From: Symsagittifera roscoffensis
Lineage: Eukaryota > Xenacoelomorpha > Acoela > Convolutidae
Reading direction: 5' to 3'
Assembly (NCBI RefSeq): GCF_963678635.1
Contig: NC_087065.1
Coordinates: 44,517,430 to 44,581,429, forward strand
DNA length: 64,000 nucleotides
Numbering within the stretch: position 1 is the stretch's first letter; each line of letters starts with the position of its first letter. The notes beneath the pieces were generated by a model. It was not told the DNA's origin, searched no databases, and worked only from the letters and a program-made list of their open reading frames with translations. Of this stretch, positions 45,415 to 58,000 are shown in pieces. Made by a program: the position numbers and the translations under genes.

Positions 45415-45535
45415 TGTAACAGCAAGCAAGTTGCAACGTGGAACAACCGAAGCCGGATGGAGAATAGTGGAGTTTCATAGACGCAGACAGTGAAGAGAAT
45501 TAGTCCGTCCCAAAATCTCTGAAATATTTTTTCAG

Positions 45536-45853
45536 ATGGAAGCGGTCAAATATTTTGAAGTAGTTGACTCCACTACAGGCAAAACTATGTGTCTACGAGC
45601 AACGCTGGAATCAAGGGGCTCATTATTTAGTGCCACCATCGACACTGGAAGTCCAGCCTCATTCGTTAACAAACGTACGGCAGAACTATTGTCAGCAAAA
45701 AATCCTAACGCAAGAATTCTATCTCTAGATAAGAACCCGATAAGCATGTTTGTCGATTATAATCACAAACCTCTTAAACTTTTTGGGATTTTGAAAAATG
45801 ATTTTTGTTCGAACGGCTGGAAACTTAAGGTTCCAAAGTTCCTAATCTCCTAG
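45536..45853 (+). pseudogene. Aspartic protease domain of a gypsy polyprotein
   Basis: A 105-codon frame with FSATIDTGSPASFVN near residues 31-45, the D-T-G active site of a retropepsin. About 100 residues is the normal size of the domain. It follows the zinc knuckles at the usual distance and precedes RT. Its frame closes at 45853, before RT, so the polyprotein is broken. The ATG at 45536 is probably internal to the original polyprotein. Confidence 0.8.
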
Positions 45854-46178
45854 AATAGGACTAGATGCCTATTAGATATAGACAACCAGAACTGGGGATA
45901 GTAACTACACAGCTAGAGCCTACTTCAAATTCAATCAACGCATTTTCAGAAAATCAAGACCACGAATCAGCCGAAAACAATTTTTGGAAAAACCAATTTT
46001 TCAAGAAATACAACAACGTATTCCAAAGACTAGGACGTTAAAAGAATCACTAGGTATGCACTCTATTCAAATCACTTTTAATCCCAATGCAGGAAAAGGG
46101 CAGAAGGGTGCCAATCCATATTCAAGCAAAGCAAAAATGGGAGCTAAAATCAAAAATTTTATATAAAAAGGCCATATA

Positions 46179-46780
46179 GTGAAGCCAGACAAATGCACAA
46201 GTGATCAAATAGTAGCTCCAATAGTGCTCAAAGCAAAAAAGGTTGTCACAAAGAAGTTAGCGATGGAAGCGAAACCAATGAACTCCCAAATCTACAAAAG
46301 TAAATTTCAAATATTAAATCTGTTAGAAGTTTTAGATTCTGCAGCTCAAATCATCACTTCCAAATCCTTAGACCTGAAGTGCGCAATTAGTTAACTTCCA
46401 TTAAAATCCGTCAGCAAAAACTGCAACTTCAGCATAGTATGTGGGGAATCTAAAGGAAAATACAGATTTTTAAACGGATTTTTTGGAGAGTATTCTGTTT
46501 CTTCAAAGAGTATTCTGTTTCTTCGACGAAATAGTCGACAGAGTTTTATCAAGATTGTGCAAAAAAGCATTTGCATTAAACTGAGTAAAAGCAAATTTTC
46601 AAAAACCAACCTAGTTTGGCTGGGATTCGAGATCAACGATACAAGATAAAGACATGAACACTCAAAAATAGAAGCAACAATGGCCCTACAACCATCAAAA
46701 TCTCTGAAACAGCTCAGATCTTTTATGGATATTCTGAATTTTTTTTATTCAGATTTATCCATATTCAACAAAAGTACACT
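46179..46780 (+). pseudogene. Reverse transcriptase, broken
   Basis: The first frame (to 46394) has IVAPIVLKAKK, KKLAMEAKPMNSQIYKSKF and LLEVLDSA, the fingers region of a gypsy RT. Following frames give NFSIVCGE with YRFLNGFFG (about 46.42-46.49 kb), SKTNLVWLGFEI (about 46.6 kb) and a thumb-like LKQLRSFMDILNFF (about 46.7 kb). A segment containing the catalytic x-x-DD was not found, so a deletion is likely. AAGAGTATTCTGTTTCTTC is repeated twice at about 46485-46525, another internal scar. Confidence 0.75.
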
Positions 46781-46869
46781 GAGCCACTGCGATCTTTTCT
46801 AAAAGCAGACAACAAAGAGAAGTTGATATGGAGTGAAGAGGCAAACAGCGCTTTTCAAAGAATATTAGA

Positions 46870-47280
46870 ACTGATTGCCAACCTACCCAAAATATACCAT
46901 TACGAAGCATCTAAACAGCGTAGGATTTAATGTGATGCAAGGGATAGGGCTCAGCTTTGCAGCAAGAGTTAGAACCGGACAAATGAGTACCATTTGCCTT
47001 CACTTCAAAGATTCTGAATACAGCCGAGCAAAAGTTCAGCACAAGCGAGCTGTAACTACTCGCAGTAGTTCAGTTTTGCAAGTTTTTCAGAAACTATCTG
47101 CTGGGAAACCAAATTCACACTCTAACCGATCATAAAGCTGTAGTTACAGCGTTGACAGAAAATCGTGGAAACAATTCCTACCTTTCCAGTTTAACTAGAT
47201 CGAATATACAATAGCTGCCATTCGAATATACAATAGGCGCTAAATTAGGAATGACTGATCACTTGTCGAGAAGTCCATAG
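46870..47280 (+). pseudogene. RNase H, broken
   Basis: Pieces include TLTDHKAVVTALTENRG with NSYLSSLTR (about 47.12-47.20 kb) and EYTIGAKLGMTDHLSRSP (about 47.22-47.28 kb), the usual end of a gypsy RNase H. Between them TCGAATATACAATAG occurs twice with CTGCCAT between, a 22-bp duplication that breaks the frame. Confidence 0.7.
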
Positions 47281-48357
47281 TTGCAGGAACCACCTACTTC
47301 AAAATACGATGAGCAATTCGCAGTCAAGGCCAATGAGAATTTCGATTAGGCATGTAGGATAATCAATAAGCCGGAAAAGAAGCTTTTACATCATGAAAAA
47401 ACTCAGGTAAATCATAATCAACGAGAATGGAAGATTATATATTCAAAGAAGTTTATTTTTGGCGTGAGTTTAAGCAAAATACTACAGTTAGTTACCCGAT
47501 CGCCGGAGGAAGGCAACAAAATTCAGTAAAAAACTTCAACCAATCAAATCATTATGATAGAACTGCCAGTTCAGAAGCAACTTTCGATATTGACGGCACA
47601 AATTCCATCCAATCACAAACGAGTATGCAAATACTTTAACACCCGCAAGAGGACGCATCATCATGCATTTTTTAGTTATGCCAATTAGATTATTTTATGC
47701 AACTCCACATCCCTCATGAACATATCGGAATTTTACGCAGCAAATAGTTTAGCCAATCAAAACAGTATATACAAGTTTAAGACTCATCGTGAGAGGGCAA
47801 AACTACATGCCTTAACCAATCAGAATCAACTAATTTTATTTTTTTTTCACGACCTTGCCTCATATAATCCGATCACCTCGAGAGGGCGTCCGATTCCAAT
47901 GCAATTGAACAGAGGAGGCGAACTCATATTCCGCCAGAACTATACAGAAGTCATTGTCTCCGACTTTACAGCTGAATCTCATCAGCACAAATTCTTCAAT
48001 ACCAGATAAATAAAAAAATTTAATTTTTCAGAGAAATCATATGAGTAAACTTGACGTTCCTTCAAAAAATCAAATGGAACCCCAATCAGTGAGAGAAGCA
48101 GGGCTGAATCTAGACAACCAGTAGAAACCCTAAATACAAACAGGAAACGGAAGCGAGTAACACAAGTCAACAGAGACAAGACAAATTATGCCAGAATACT
48201 TTCGGACTTCAGGATATACAGGGCGAAGAAATCAAGGAGGTTCAACATGATCGCAAACCAGGCCAGAAAAACGACGACACCGGAAGTCCCGATTCTTACA
48301 CCAGAAGTCTTTCACAACAGGACTCCATAACATCCTAGATGCAGACCTACTGGGGAA

Positions 48358-49280
48358 TTGACTACGGAAGACAGTCAGCCAGTACAACTAGGCAAACATA
48401 TTCATGTAGAGGATTTAGAGGGGTTCCTACGACTGGGCAACTACATGGCCAACTTTTGTGACGACGCATCGGTGATAAACGACTGTATCATCATCTACAA
48501 CAGGGTGGCGATTCCTACTTATCTGAGGAATGCCATTATGGCTCGACTGCACAAAAACAACCAGGTTAGCAAGCCTTGGTGGATGCTGCACAAAATATCT
48601 GGAATCATAGACGTATGCCAATCTTCCAGATCCTGCTCCGCGTATGGTAAGAACCTTAAAACATCCAAATCATTCAACTCTTCAGAACCTCTGCCAGACC
48701 TTTCCAGATCAAAGGAAGAGCTTCAAATGGATTTCGCTGGGCCCATGTTTGATTCAGACTTCTCGCACTTAAACCGAACAAAAGCGTTTTATTCTAAATA
48801 CAATTGACCGGTTTTTGATTACTCGAAACTCGGGGAGCAAAAAAATTCTCAAGTTTCTAAATAACTATATTCACCAACATAGCATACCAAAGCATTCAAG
48901 AACAAGTCAAAATTCTGGATTCAAAAACGTTAAAGTAGCAGAGTTTTGCAGATCTAAGGGGGATAAATCAAGATCGATTTGACCCGTAGGCGACCATCGA
49001 GGTTATGAATTAGTGGAAAGGTGTATTCAGACTCTATAAACCAGGCACTATGCAGTTGGACCCAAATTTTGAGGATATTCAATCAGCAGTCATATCGATA
49101 TTAGAAGATATTTGTATAACACGTCACAGTATCCTGAAGAAGTCCCCATTTGAACTTCATTATGGCCGTAAGCACAATACAGATCAACAAAGGCTCAAAA
49201 AATCCATGCTGAAGCCAGAAGAAGTGCGAGAATCAGCTATTCAGGAACCAGACCGAAGGTGGTCAAGAAAGGAATGGTAA
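48358..49280 (+). pseudogene. Integrase, broken
   Basis: The frame 48358-48807 carries an N-terminal integrase region (RVAIPTYLRNAIMARLHKN) and then EELQMDFAGPM, where the first catalytic Asp of the DDE core lies. The frame 49050-49280 has RHSILKKSPFELHYGRKHNT, the end of the core in this lineage. The segment between, with the other catalytic residues, is not readable. A live protein would insert the element into host DNA. Confidence 0.75.
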
Positions 49281-49568
49281 ACAGAGACGTTTCACCTAAA
49301 CTGAAGAAGTCAGCGGAAGAGCCAGATAACATCAGGGCTCTAGAGAATCTGGCAAAGGCGGCAAACGGTTGAAAACTGCACAAAAAGCAGCTCACACATA
49401 AGGAGGGATCAGAAGCGCTGAGGAAACTGACTAACAGCAACCTTCTTCTCGCAGCAAGTCTCAGAAGCGACCTCAATCAAGGGACACTGATAGTCGAACA
49501 TTTAGAGCGGAACAGGAGATGCCAGACCAGAAGCCCAAATCAAGTAACCTTGAATTGAACCTGCTGCA

Positions 49569-50000
49569 TTATTCTTGTCTGATTGGTTCTGAAGTTTTGA
49601 CTTCTTCAGACTTCCGTTCCGCCTCTACTGAAGTGGTTCCTAAGCCTGTAGCCTCCAACTCCCCTTCCTTGTTTTGTGAAATCTTCGTCCTCTCCACAAT
49701 TGGAATCGACGATATCGGGCAGCTTTCTGAATTATTTTGGCTAGTGTCTTGACCTTTCTCCTTTATGGGTACAGACGATATCGGACAGTTTTTCGCTGCC
49801 TTCCGACTTATTCCTTGCTTCTTTTTTGCTACAATCGACACCGATGATATCGGGCATTCGTTTTTCGTCTGTATTTCTGGCTCATTCACTCTTGGTACTG
49901 CTTTTAATTCATTTTCTTGGGAACTTTCGAAGACAAAGTCAAATTTATGATTCTGCCGATGTTTCGTAGTACATTTGGCGAAACGATATATTGGTAACAC
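49569..50000 (-). CDS. Unknown frame with three CPISS-type repeats
   Basis: A 143-codon minus-strand frame with no ATG at its start. Three copies of CPISSV/I-S/P-I stand about 22-23 residues apart, separated by Lys/Gln/Ser-rich spacers (CPISSVSIV, CPISSVPI, CPISSIPIV). Spacers vary while the motif is kept, which argues for protein-level constraint or for a recent short-motif expansion. The N-terminal KCTTKHRQNHK is weakly like the end of a gag zinc-knuckle region, so it might belong to another retroelement. The plus-strand frames across it read DDIGQ repeats and cannot be excluded as the coding version. Confidence 0.35.
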   Translation of the reverse strand: MLPIYRFAKCTTKHRQNHKFDFVFESSQENELKAVPRVNEPEIQTKNECPISSVSIVAKKKQGISRKAAKNCPISSVPIKEKGQDTSQNNSESCPISSIPIVERTKISQNKEGELEATGLGTTSVEAERKSEEVKTSEPIRQE

Positions 50001-51948
50001 ATTTGTTTTTCATGTCTTACATGATGACTTAAGGAAAATGGCCATAACAAAAAAAACAACGGTCAAAATTGTAATTTTTGAGAATGAGGGGTGAGTGGCA
50101 AAGATTCCTATGAATGCCTTTTTTTACATTTTTTTTTCTGGTATTCACAAAATAAACCTATTCTTTGGCAAACAAATTAAATAGTTCAAACTATCCTACC
50201 TACATCCTTATTTTTCTTCGATGTGGCTTTGAAAGTCTGGAGTTCATGCATGGAATTCAACCCGAGCAATTTGTTTTAACTGTGGAAAAATTTGTCATCA
50301 GAAATGTTGGCATTGCAATCAGCTCAAAATAAAAAACAACAAATACAGCTGTTTCGCAAGCTCAGCATTTTTAGGTGCTTTTACAAACATCTCACATGCG
50401 ACTGAAACTTAGAGTTCAATCAATTCCACTAAAGCCTTTTCCGAATATTTTAGAGTTCAACTTTAATTGACTAGCTGATGACATGATGATTTTTGTTGCT
50501 CGATTCGTATAAAACAATGGAATGTGATAGTTGAAATATTTACTTTTCGATATGACAAAATTCGAATCAACGCTCGCATTTGTTATGCAAACAGTCAATT
50601 GTGAAGTATCAGTTTCAGAACTTTTCAATTCTTTGAAACAACTGTTTCAACGATTACATGACAAAAGATCACACATCTTAAGATCTCAAACGAGAAGATC
50701 CCAGTCGATACGATACTATTCCAAAAAATACCCCTTTCTAAAATCATCCAAGATACCATAATAAAAAACAAAGAAGCAAATAATTGAAAATAAAGATGTT
50801 TAATCAATCAAAACAATAACATTTTTATCTTTGGTCCGGACACCGTTTCAACAATGATTCGTTAAGTTTATCATTTTATAGTTTAACAGTTCAAATACAG
50901 CCAACATTTTGTTAATTTTGTTTACCATTTCTGTCATTAAAAACCATCTAATTGAAAGTTCGATAATTCACTGGCATTGAATTAAAATTTTGGTCAATAA
51001 GTACAGATTTATTTTAAATTGTCATAGCGTCATTTTTTTTCAAAAATCAATGTGCCGTCCTATGTTTTGATGACAATCGAACAATATGTTAACAATTGTT
51101 CAATTTTAAGTCTTTATTTTGGCGCTGGCCATTCATTTTCTGGGGCTGATGAAGACCTCTGTCACGAGAATGAAATGAAGTTCTGAAAAAAAAAAATTAA
51201 GTTTTAGTAGGTTTTTTTTCTCAAACTTGAAGTTTAAGCATTATTTTACGATACTCAAAACCTAAACTGTGCTCTCAAGGTGCTCAATACAAGATTCTCA
51301 GCGCATCTAAAGAACTTCTGTTAAGTTTAAGATAAAGTAAACTTAAACTGGTCTAAAACTTTCAAAAAGAAGTGCAAAACCAGAGCTTATTTTGTTTCTT
51401 TAGATAGCTCGGAAAATCAATTTATTTGATCAGCTTAGAAAAAAATATATTTATAAAATTCTTTTAAGTTTTTGAAAATCCTTCTCCCCAGAAAAAATTA
51501 AAGACCGGCCGCTGGTTCTATTTATGTTTTTTTACTATGTTATGCCAGCTTAGATGTAATTCAGCTAAAACCTTAAACAGGTATTTTACTTTTGTCAAAA
51601 CCTAAACTTATAAAACTATGGAGTTTGCATTCAGAAAACAGTACAAATGTTGACCCTAAACCGTTCCAAATTTTGCTGTTTTTTTTTTCAATTTGTCTCA
51701 ATTCTCGATTCGCGACTCGTCATTTTCAATACGGCAAAAACTTTTTGGGCATCGTAGAAGGCTTTATCAGAAACTTCAATCCAATTTTTTGTACACTTAT
51801 TTTTGTTAATTGCTCTTGAATTTATGGGGCCGACGGTTTTGATCAAACATTCAGAAAAGAGCAGAAATATAAATTCGGTAAATTTGCATTGTATTTAGTT
51901 TCTGTGGAAAAAGCCGTTTTAGAGGTATTTTGAGCAGATTTTGCCGCT

Positions 51949-52153
51949 CCTGATTTTTATATCATCTTAACTTCAATGAAAACGATGGGTAATTTTTTCA
52001 GCAAGTTGCAGCCAATCACGATATTTAATAAAAAAAAATAGAATTTTTCAGTATCAGAAACTTATTTTTTTGATTAAATATCTTGATTGAGTGCAACATC
52101 TTTAAAAAATTACCCATCGTTTTCATTGAAAATAAGATAATGTAAAAATCAGG
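51949..52153. repeat. Inverted repeat, arms about 85 bp
   Basis: CCTGATTTTTATATCATCTT... at the left mirrors ...AAGATAATGTAAAAATCAGG at the right, both containing ATGGGTAATTTTTT/AAAAAATTACCCAT. The arms are imperfect and the loop is about 35 bp. Probably a small MITE or a hairpin scar. Confidence 0.8.
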
Positions 52154-52607
52154 TACGGAGTTTAGGAACCGAGCAAAGGTGCGCTCTTTATCAGGTTTTT
52201 TACGTTTTCACCAAGGGTTAGACCCCTTGCCACCCAAAGATACCCTTTTAGTACTTTGTTAGGATATCAATTTTTTTTGGTATTTTTGATGGCTAGCTCG
52301 GGCCATGAAAACCTAATTTTTTTGGGCAAAATCTTCTCAAAATACCCCTGAAACTTTTTTCAACGTTTTTTTTTCAAAAGGTGTTTTCATAGAGATTTGA
52401 GATATCTAAAAAAAACCGGTTAAATTGACCAAAAACAAGTCGAAAAAGTTTTTGAAATTTTTGAAAGTCTGTACTCGCACCCTCAAGAAATTTTTATGTC
52501 AGCCCTTTTATAGTATCAACTCGTCCGAAAAAAAATAAACGTTTGAACCAAAATAAATTATTGGAAAATTTAGCAAAAACGAAAATAAAACAAGGATAAC
52601 CGGTAAC

Positions 52608-52665
52608 TGTGCAAGTAGAACAGAATGTTCCGACCATGTGCAAGTAGAACAGAATGTTCCGACCA
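52608..52665. repeat. 29-bp perfect tandem duplication
   Basis: TGTGCAAGTAGAACAGAATG followed by TTCCGACCA occurs twice in direct succession. Confidence 0.95.
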
Positions 52666-53943
52666 TAGATAGTGTTTAGAAAACTACGGTTGAGAAAATT
52701 TTTTCTGCTTGGTGTGATAAAAGGATCAGACAAAAAAATATATATATTTTAGGCATATTAGACAGTCAGAGTAATATAGAAAAATTGGGCAAAAATTCTT
52801 GTCAAAATATGTCCTGAAAAACTTTTTAAAAATTATTAAAAAATTATTCAAAAATTTTTTTAAATTTTTTTGCAGAATTTTTTTTTTTCAATTTTTTTGA
52901 AGTTAATGGTTCCCAAAATGAAACTAAAAAAAACCCAAAAACTAGTTTTACATGCTTAAAAGTAAGTTTTAAGGCCTCAAATTAGGAATAATTTAGCTTG
53001 TATGCCTACACGCTCACGCCATATTAGTTCGAAATTAGACCATAATAGAAAAATTCAAATCGGTTTTTCTCGACACTGGGAGAACTTTTTGGAAAATTTT
53101 TAATGTCGTTCAAATTGCGAATAAAAGGGCTTTAGTAGGATATATTACTCAACCCAGTCCGATGATTATTTTTGGTACCTGATTTTGCGTGAAAAACAAG
53201 AAAAAAAAACTAAAACACACCCGAATACAAAGCTCCTCCCCATTTTCAATGGTCGGAACAATTATTCAGTTTATACGATTGGCAAGTTCAGACTAGTCTG
53301 TAATGCTTGCGCAGCAACAAAATTCGCCTGCTATCTCTGAAGCCGGAAACATATATCTTATTTCAAATACCCACGTGATCATTTTGAATTAGCCAAAAGG
53401 CATATTTTTATCTTCAAAATCACACAAATTTGGCGATTATTGTAATCAATCAAACAAAACTTGATCACGTTATAATCTTTCTCGTCTAACTAGTGAAATC
53501 GTATTTTAATTTAAGACTTATCGATTCAAAAACCACACTTTCGGTTAGTTTCTTTATCAGAAAGCAGGTATGTACCCAGCAGGGATGTACTCTTAATAAG
53601 TGCCCTCAATTTTGTCAGCCTAATTTTGCTAAAAACTGAAATTAGGCGAAAAAAGTATATTGTACAGCTAAATTTAGGTTAGTTACCGGTACAAAAAGGG
53701 AACGCCTACGTCAAGCTTCTGAATTTCAAGAATCTCCACTCTGCCACTGGTCTCTCATTCCGACTATCCGAGTTAACTGCAAAAAGACCTGTTTCTTGAG
53801 GTTTGGTTTAAATCCCAATTCGCTCGAAGTACTAAATTTTGAATTTTGAAAAATAAAGAATGTTTTAAATATGAACGAAAAAAAGTTCTCTGTAATTGTT
53901 GCATTTACTATATCATGAGCTGCTGTTTTTCAGGTTTTTCACA

Positions 53944-55011
53944 ATGAAATCAATCATTCTGTCCACATTTTTGCTAGCTGTTTCTCTGATCAAATTCGGC
54001 TACTCGAGATCCCCAACAAGAATACCACCGCTACTCACCTTGGACGAACCATGTCTTTTTATAGGTTTCACTTCTTTCATTTCATAACTTGTATTACACT
54101 ATTTATATCACAAAAAAAAATGTGGTAATACTATTTCAAAATCTTTTTGTTCAAAATTTATTTACGACCTTAGTTAAGATTTTTAAAAGGCAAATATACG
54201 TCAGTTTGTAAAAACTTGCGAGTGGGAGGCGCAGTTCCTCTCATCGAACCAAAAAAGCTCCGAAAATGGTGTTTTGGCGTGTTTTCTGCCAGGTTACAAA
54301 TAGTTTTAGAGTCGTTAAGTTGGTTTGACATTTAGGAAAGTCATTGGGAAACAGTTTTGGCCAATCTTTGTGGCAGGTCTTAAAGATAAAGATTTATAGT
54401 GAAACTAGAATTAATGAACTAGAGCTGAACTAAATTACATATATACTCCAGGTTAATTAGACCAAATATTCAGAAGAGAAAGGATTAAATCTCCTTAATA
54501 AATTAAGTAGTCTTTTTGCAGTGTGATAAGTTGATCGAAAAGTGATGTTAAAACCTATTATATTTACATATCTGATATTAAAATAATATATAGACAGCTT
54601 GCAAGTATATTTATATAGTTAATGCCAAAAATCCGAACGAAGTTAATTAATCTAACGGTGCCTTTCAGTTTATCACTGATTTTTACTCATGAAAACCGAG
54701 TTCAAAAAACGCATTAATCTAAAATGCTACACTTTTGAACGGTTACAGTTTATCGATATTGTCACTATGAAAACTATGAAAAAAAAATTCACAATGGTAA
54801 AAAGTGTTCAGGTGAAGAGGCAAGGTGTTTTACTCCCAATGCATGGGCGTATGATCCCAGCAGCAACGAATGTCGAACAGGAAACTGTGAAACGCCTCCA
54901 AGACTGAACCTTTACTACTCATATGAAAGGTGCGCTGAGATGTGTATCAACGATGGGATGAACGAAACTGTTTATGTAGTCGAGGAGATGATCCAGCCCA
55001 ACGACCACTGA
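53944..55011 (+). CDS. Secreted Kunitz-like protein, two exons (106 residues)
   Basis: Exon 1 is 53944-54064 and exon 2 is 54812-55011, with a 747-bp GT-AG phase-1 intron. Exon 1 encodes a clear signal peptide (MKSIILSTFLLAVSLIKFG), cleavage likely after GYS, then the first Cys. Spliced, the six Cys are spaced C-x8-C-x14-C-x4-C-x14-C-x3-C. The first and last spacings are those of Kunitz domains (x8, x15, x7, x12, x3), and AWAYDPSSNEC matches the family's WYYD... core. The C3-C4 loop is three residues short and C4-C5 two long, so inhibitor activity is uncertain. The tail after the last Cys is acidic. A splice acceptor (TTTTTCAG, ending 53933) stands ten bases before the ATG, hinting at a 5' exon or trans-splicing. 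The splice choice rests on the Cys spacing. Confidence 0.65.
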
Positions 55012-58000
55012 GATCTTTTGATTTAGTTTAAATATTAATGCGTGGACAACCTGAAAGCTGGTCTGATAATACTGTAAGTTATTTGATAGCATTAATGTAA
55101 TCAAATAATTTACAGTAATAACTGACCAGGTTTCAGGTTCTTCAAGCATCAGTTAACTTAATTAATTCCAAGCATTGATTCGTTTCACTGTGCAACAAAT
55201 TTTATAAACTTCTGAATTTTTTTCTCACCGAACGACTGAAAACTGTATGGGCTTCTTCATCTATTTGTTGTTCTGTCAGGAAAGAATCGTTGAGCAGAAA
55301 AAAAGTTATTTGAGAAAATGAACCTGTAAAATCTAAAAAATCTTAGTTTTTAGATTGTCTCTATTTCTAGCAATTTCCGAAACACCTGACTAGCACGGTT
55401 TTTTTGAATAAAACAAGACTTTTCGTATCAAATGGGAGCCCTTAATGATCCAACGCCTTTTAAGCTTTATGGAGTAGCATTCGCTTTAAAGTAAAATTGA
55501 TAAAATTTTTTTAAAAAATGAAAATTATTTGATAATAAATTTTTTGAGATTGTTTTTGAAACTTATTCGCCCAAACGGTAGGTAGAAAACAAAATGATAA
55601 ATTTCGCATTTAGCGAATTTTTAAATACATTAAATAGCATGCCTAAGTTAATTTCGAAACATTTTCTATCACGGTATATTTTTGCATAAGTATATAGCGT
55701 GTTAATAGTCCTAAGTTGGCAGTTGTTTATAAAAAAAGGAACGCAGGTCTGACAAATATTTTCAAGTATGAGCTGGAGAAAACAATATTTTTCTAATAAT
55801 ATAAAAAATTCTGTCAAACATGACAGATTAAATGTCAAAAGTGATCACAGGTGATCAATTTTTTAAATTTGAGCTAAGAGCATGAAGTTTCCGATGTCGA
55901 AATAATTTGGGGGAAAGACAACATCAAGCTAAAGTGTTCTGCACTTTTTTGAACAACAGAACAAGTTAGTCCAGATTGCAAATCGCGATTCTCAAGCACC
56001 GTTTATAAATAAAACCCGCTTGATCATGTACAGGTGCAGTATCTTCCTAAGACTAATTACGCAGCAATGCAGGTTTTGCGCCCTCGTGATTTGTGTTTTT
56101 TGATGTTACCCAAGTTATTTTATACAACAGTTACTAAACGGAAATTTCTTGAATTTTTTGATGACTGTTTGCACAATCTTTAAATTTTCCCCCTTTCAAT
56201 CAAAATGACGTGGCAAACAGTTTACTGAAAATTTCAATGACGTTTTGCCAACTTTAATTAATTAGTCTAGAAAACAAAAATAAAAATTCGATGGCGTAAA
56301 GTTTGCACAATGTCTTCAGTGCCCAAAATTGTAAACCTAAACTCCGGACAAAAAAGCAGCTATAAATGGTCTCACATTATGATTTTTTACCCTCATGCTT
56401 TTTTCGCTTTATCATATTTCGATTAGTTTTCTCACGATTAGCAGTTGGTAATTTCTTAACATTTTCAGCCATTCTGTTTAATTTGTCTGCCTCAGATTTG
56501 CTTGTTTTTGACTATTCACATATTTCGACTAGCTTTTATCTAGAAATGTGAAAAATTAGCTCCCCTAGTTATATATTTTTTCGTTTTCATGTGGTTTTAA
56601 GCATTGTTTCTCGTTTTTGCTTGCTTGAGTTGGAACCTGCAGATCTTTCTAGCAGAAGACTGCAATTTCTAGTAAAAGACAGCATAAAATAAAGACATAT
56701 TCCTAAAAGCCGTGTAATCCGTTAGATGGGATGGTAAATTAGCGCAGAACCAGCTATTTTTTGCTAAATGTTCATTCCTAAAAATATTTTGCTCACTCGA
56801 AATAACTAGAGTGACTTTTAGAACAATTTTATCGGCGAACTATGTTGTATTTTACGGGCAATCAATCAATCAACAAAAAATAATAATAATAATAATAAGG
56901 AAATTTATAGCATTGTCCCCATTTTCGTACTTTTCAAGTGTTTTTCTCCGCACAATACATGTACAACTTTGAAACAAGTTTCTCGGATAATTATCAAAAT
57001 CAAACAATCAAAAATAATATAAAAAAGTCGAAAAAAGGAGGGGTGAAGGGTGACTGTTAAAATGGCTTTTTTTCCAGTTTTTTTTTTCAAAATTGACTTT
57101 CAAATTTCAAATAACACTAAAATTTGAGCGTTGAATAGAGCAATGAAACTTCGCATGGCAAGCAAACTAAATAAAGGGGAAAAATTTGTTTTTCATCTGT
57201 TACATTACATTTTTGCATATTTAGCCATAATAACAAAAAATATGGCAGTCAAAATCCAGTATTGAACTGTGAGTGGGGGGAGTGGGAAAGGCTCCTCTAA
57301 ATGCCATATATTTCATTTTTTCTTCTAATGCTCAAAATTCAGTTTTCATGCTAACAACAAGCTAAAATGTTCAAAAACTTTCGATTGTCAGGGAAATTTT
57401 AAGGTGATAATGAGCATACAAAAACCCCTGGAAATTTTTCAAAAAGCTGCTTTCCAATTTTTACTTGAGAAGAAAATTTACTAAGATTTTTCAAATTGTT
57501 TGCGCGCTTTTGTCGGCATTTTTCTCGCAGTATGGAAGAATTGAAACAGAACCAGGAAAAAATTAAATGAACATTCGTATCCTAGCTTTGACATTTTTTA
57601 CTTATCACCCGCATCAAAAACGAGCGTAGAAATAATGTAAGAGGTGGTCTATGTCAATTTTTGCGGTCAGTGATCTTTTAGCGTTTTTACCCGGGTTGAC
57701 GTCCATACAAGCAAAATGCTTATCATACAATTTAACATATAAATTCTGTGGAAAAAAAAAACGTTTTCATACAGTTTTCATGGAACAAAACTGAATGATA
57801 CGCGTTTTTTTGATCAAAACTTTGTTTAGAAAATTATCTTAATGGTTTAAAACTTTAAACAAAACAATGTAGTGGCAAAATTGATCAAATGAGAGCAGTT
57901 TTGGTATCTAAAAAAATTTCATCAACTAATTCCATATAGGAAAATGATTTGATGTGCTTTTATTCCATAGAAAAAAATGCAATTATGATGTGAAATTTTT

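Larger units (their letters stand above)
45190..49520 (+). mobile_element. Decayed Ty3/gypsy-type retrotransposon, plus strand
   Basis: In order on the plus strand: nucleocapsid zinc knuckles (45.31-45.41 kb), aspartic protease (45.54-45.85), reverse transcriptase (46.18-46.78), RNase H (about 46.87-47.28), integrase (48.36-48.81 and 49.05-49.28). All are broken by stops or frame changes. No LTR pair was identified. Differs in sequence style from the giant element at 9.7-31 kb and is closer to the relic at 1-3.1 kb. Confidence 0.8.
50001..53943. other. AT-rich stretch with repeats and one Cys-rich relic
   Basis: No complete gene. At 50214-50406 a frame reads AICFNCGKICHQKCWHC and runs to a stop. 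It has a decayed relative at 41.1-41.28 kb and weak DNA similarity (TGCATGG... AACTGTGGAAA) to exon 2 of the Kunitz-like gene. The rest is AT-rich with homopolymer runs. Confidence 0.5.
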
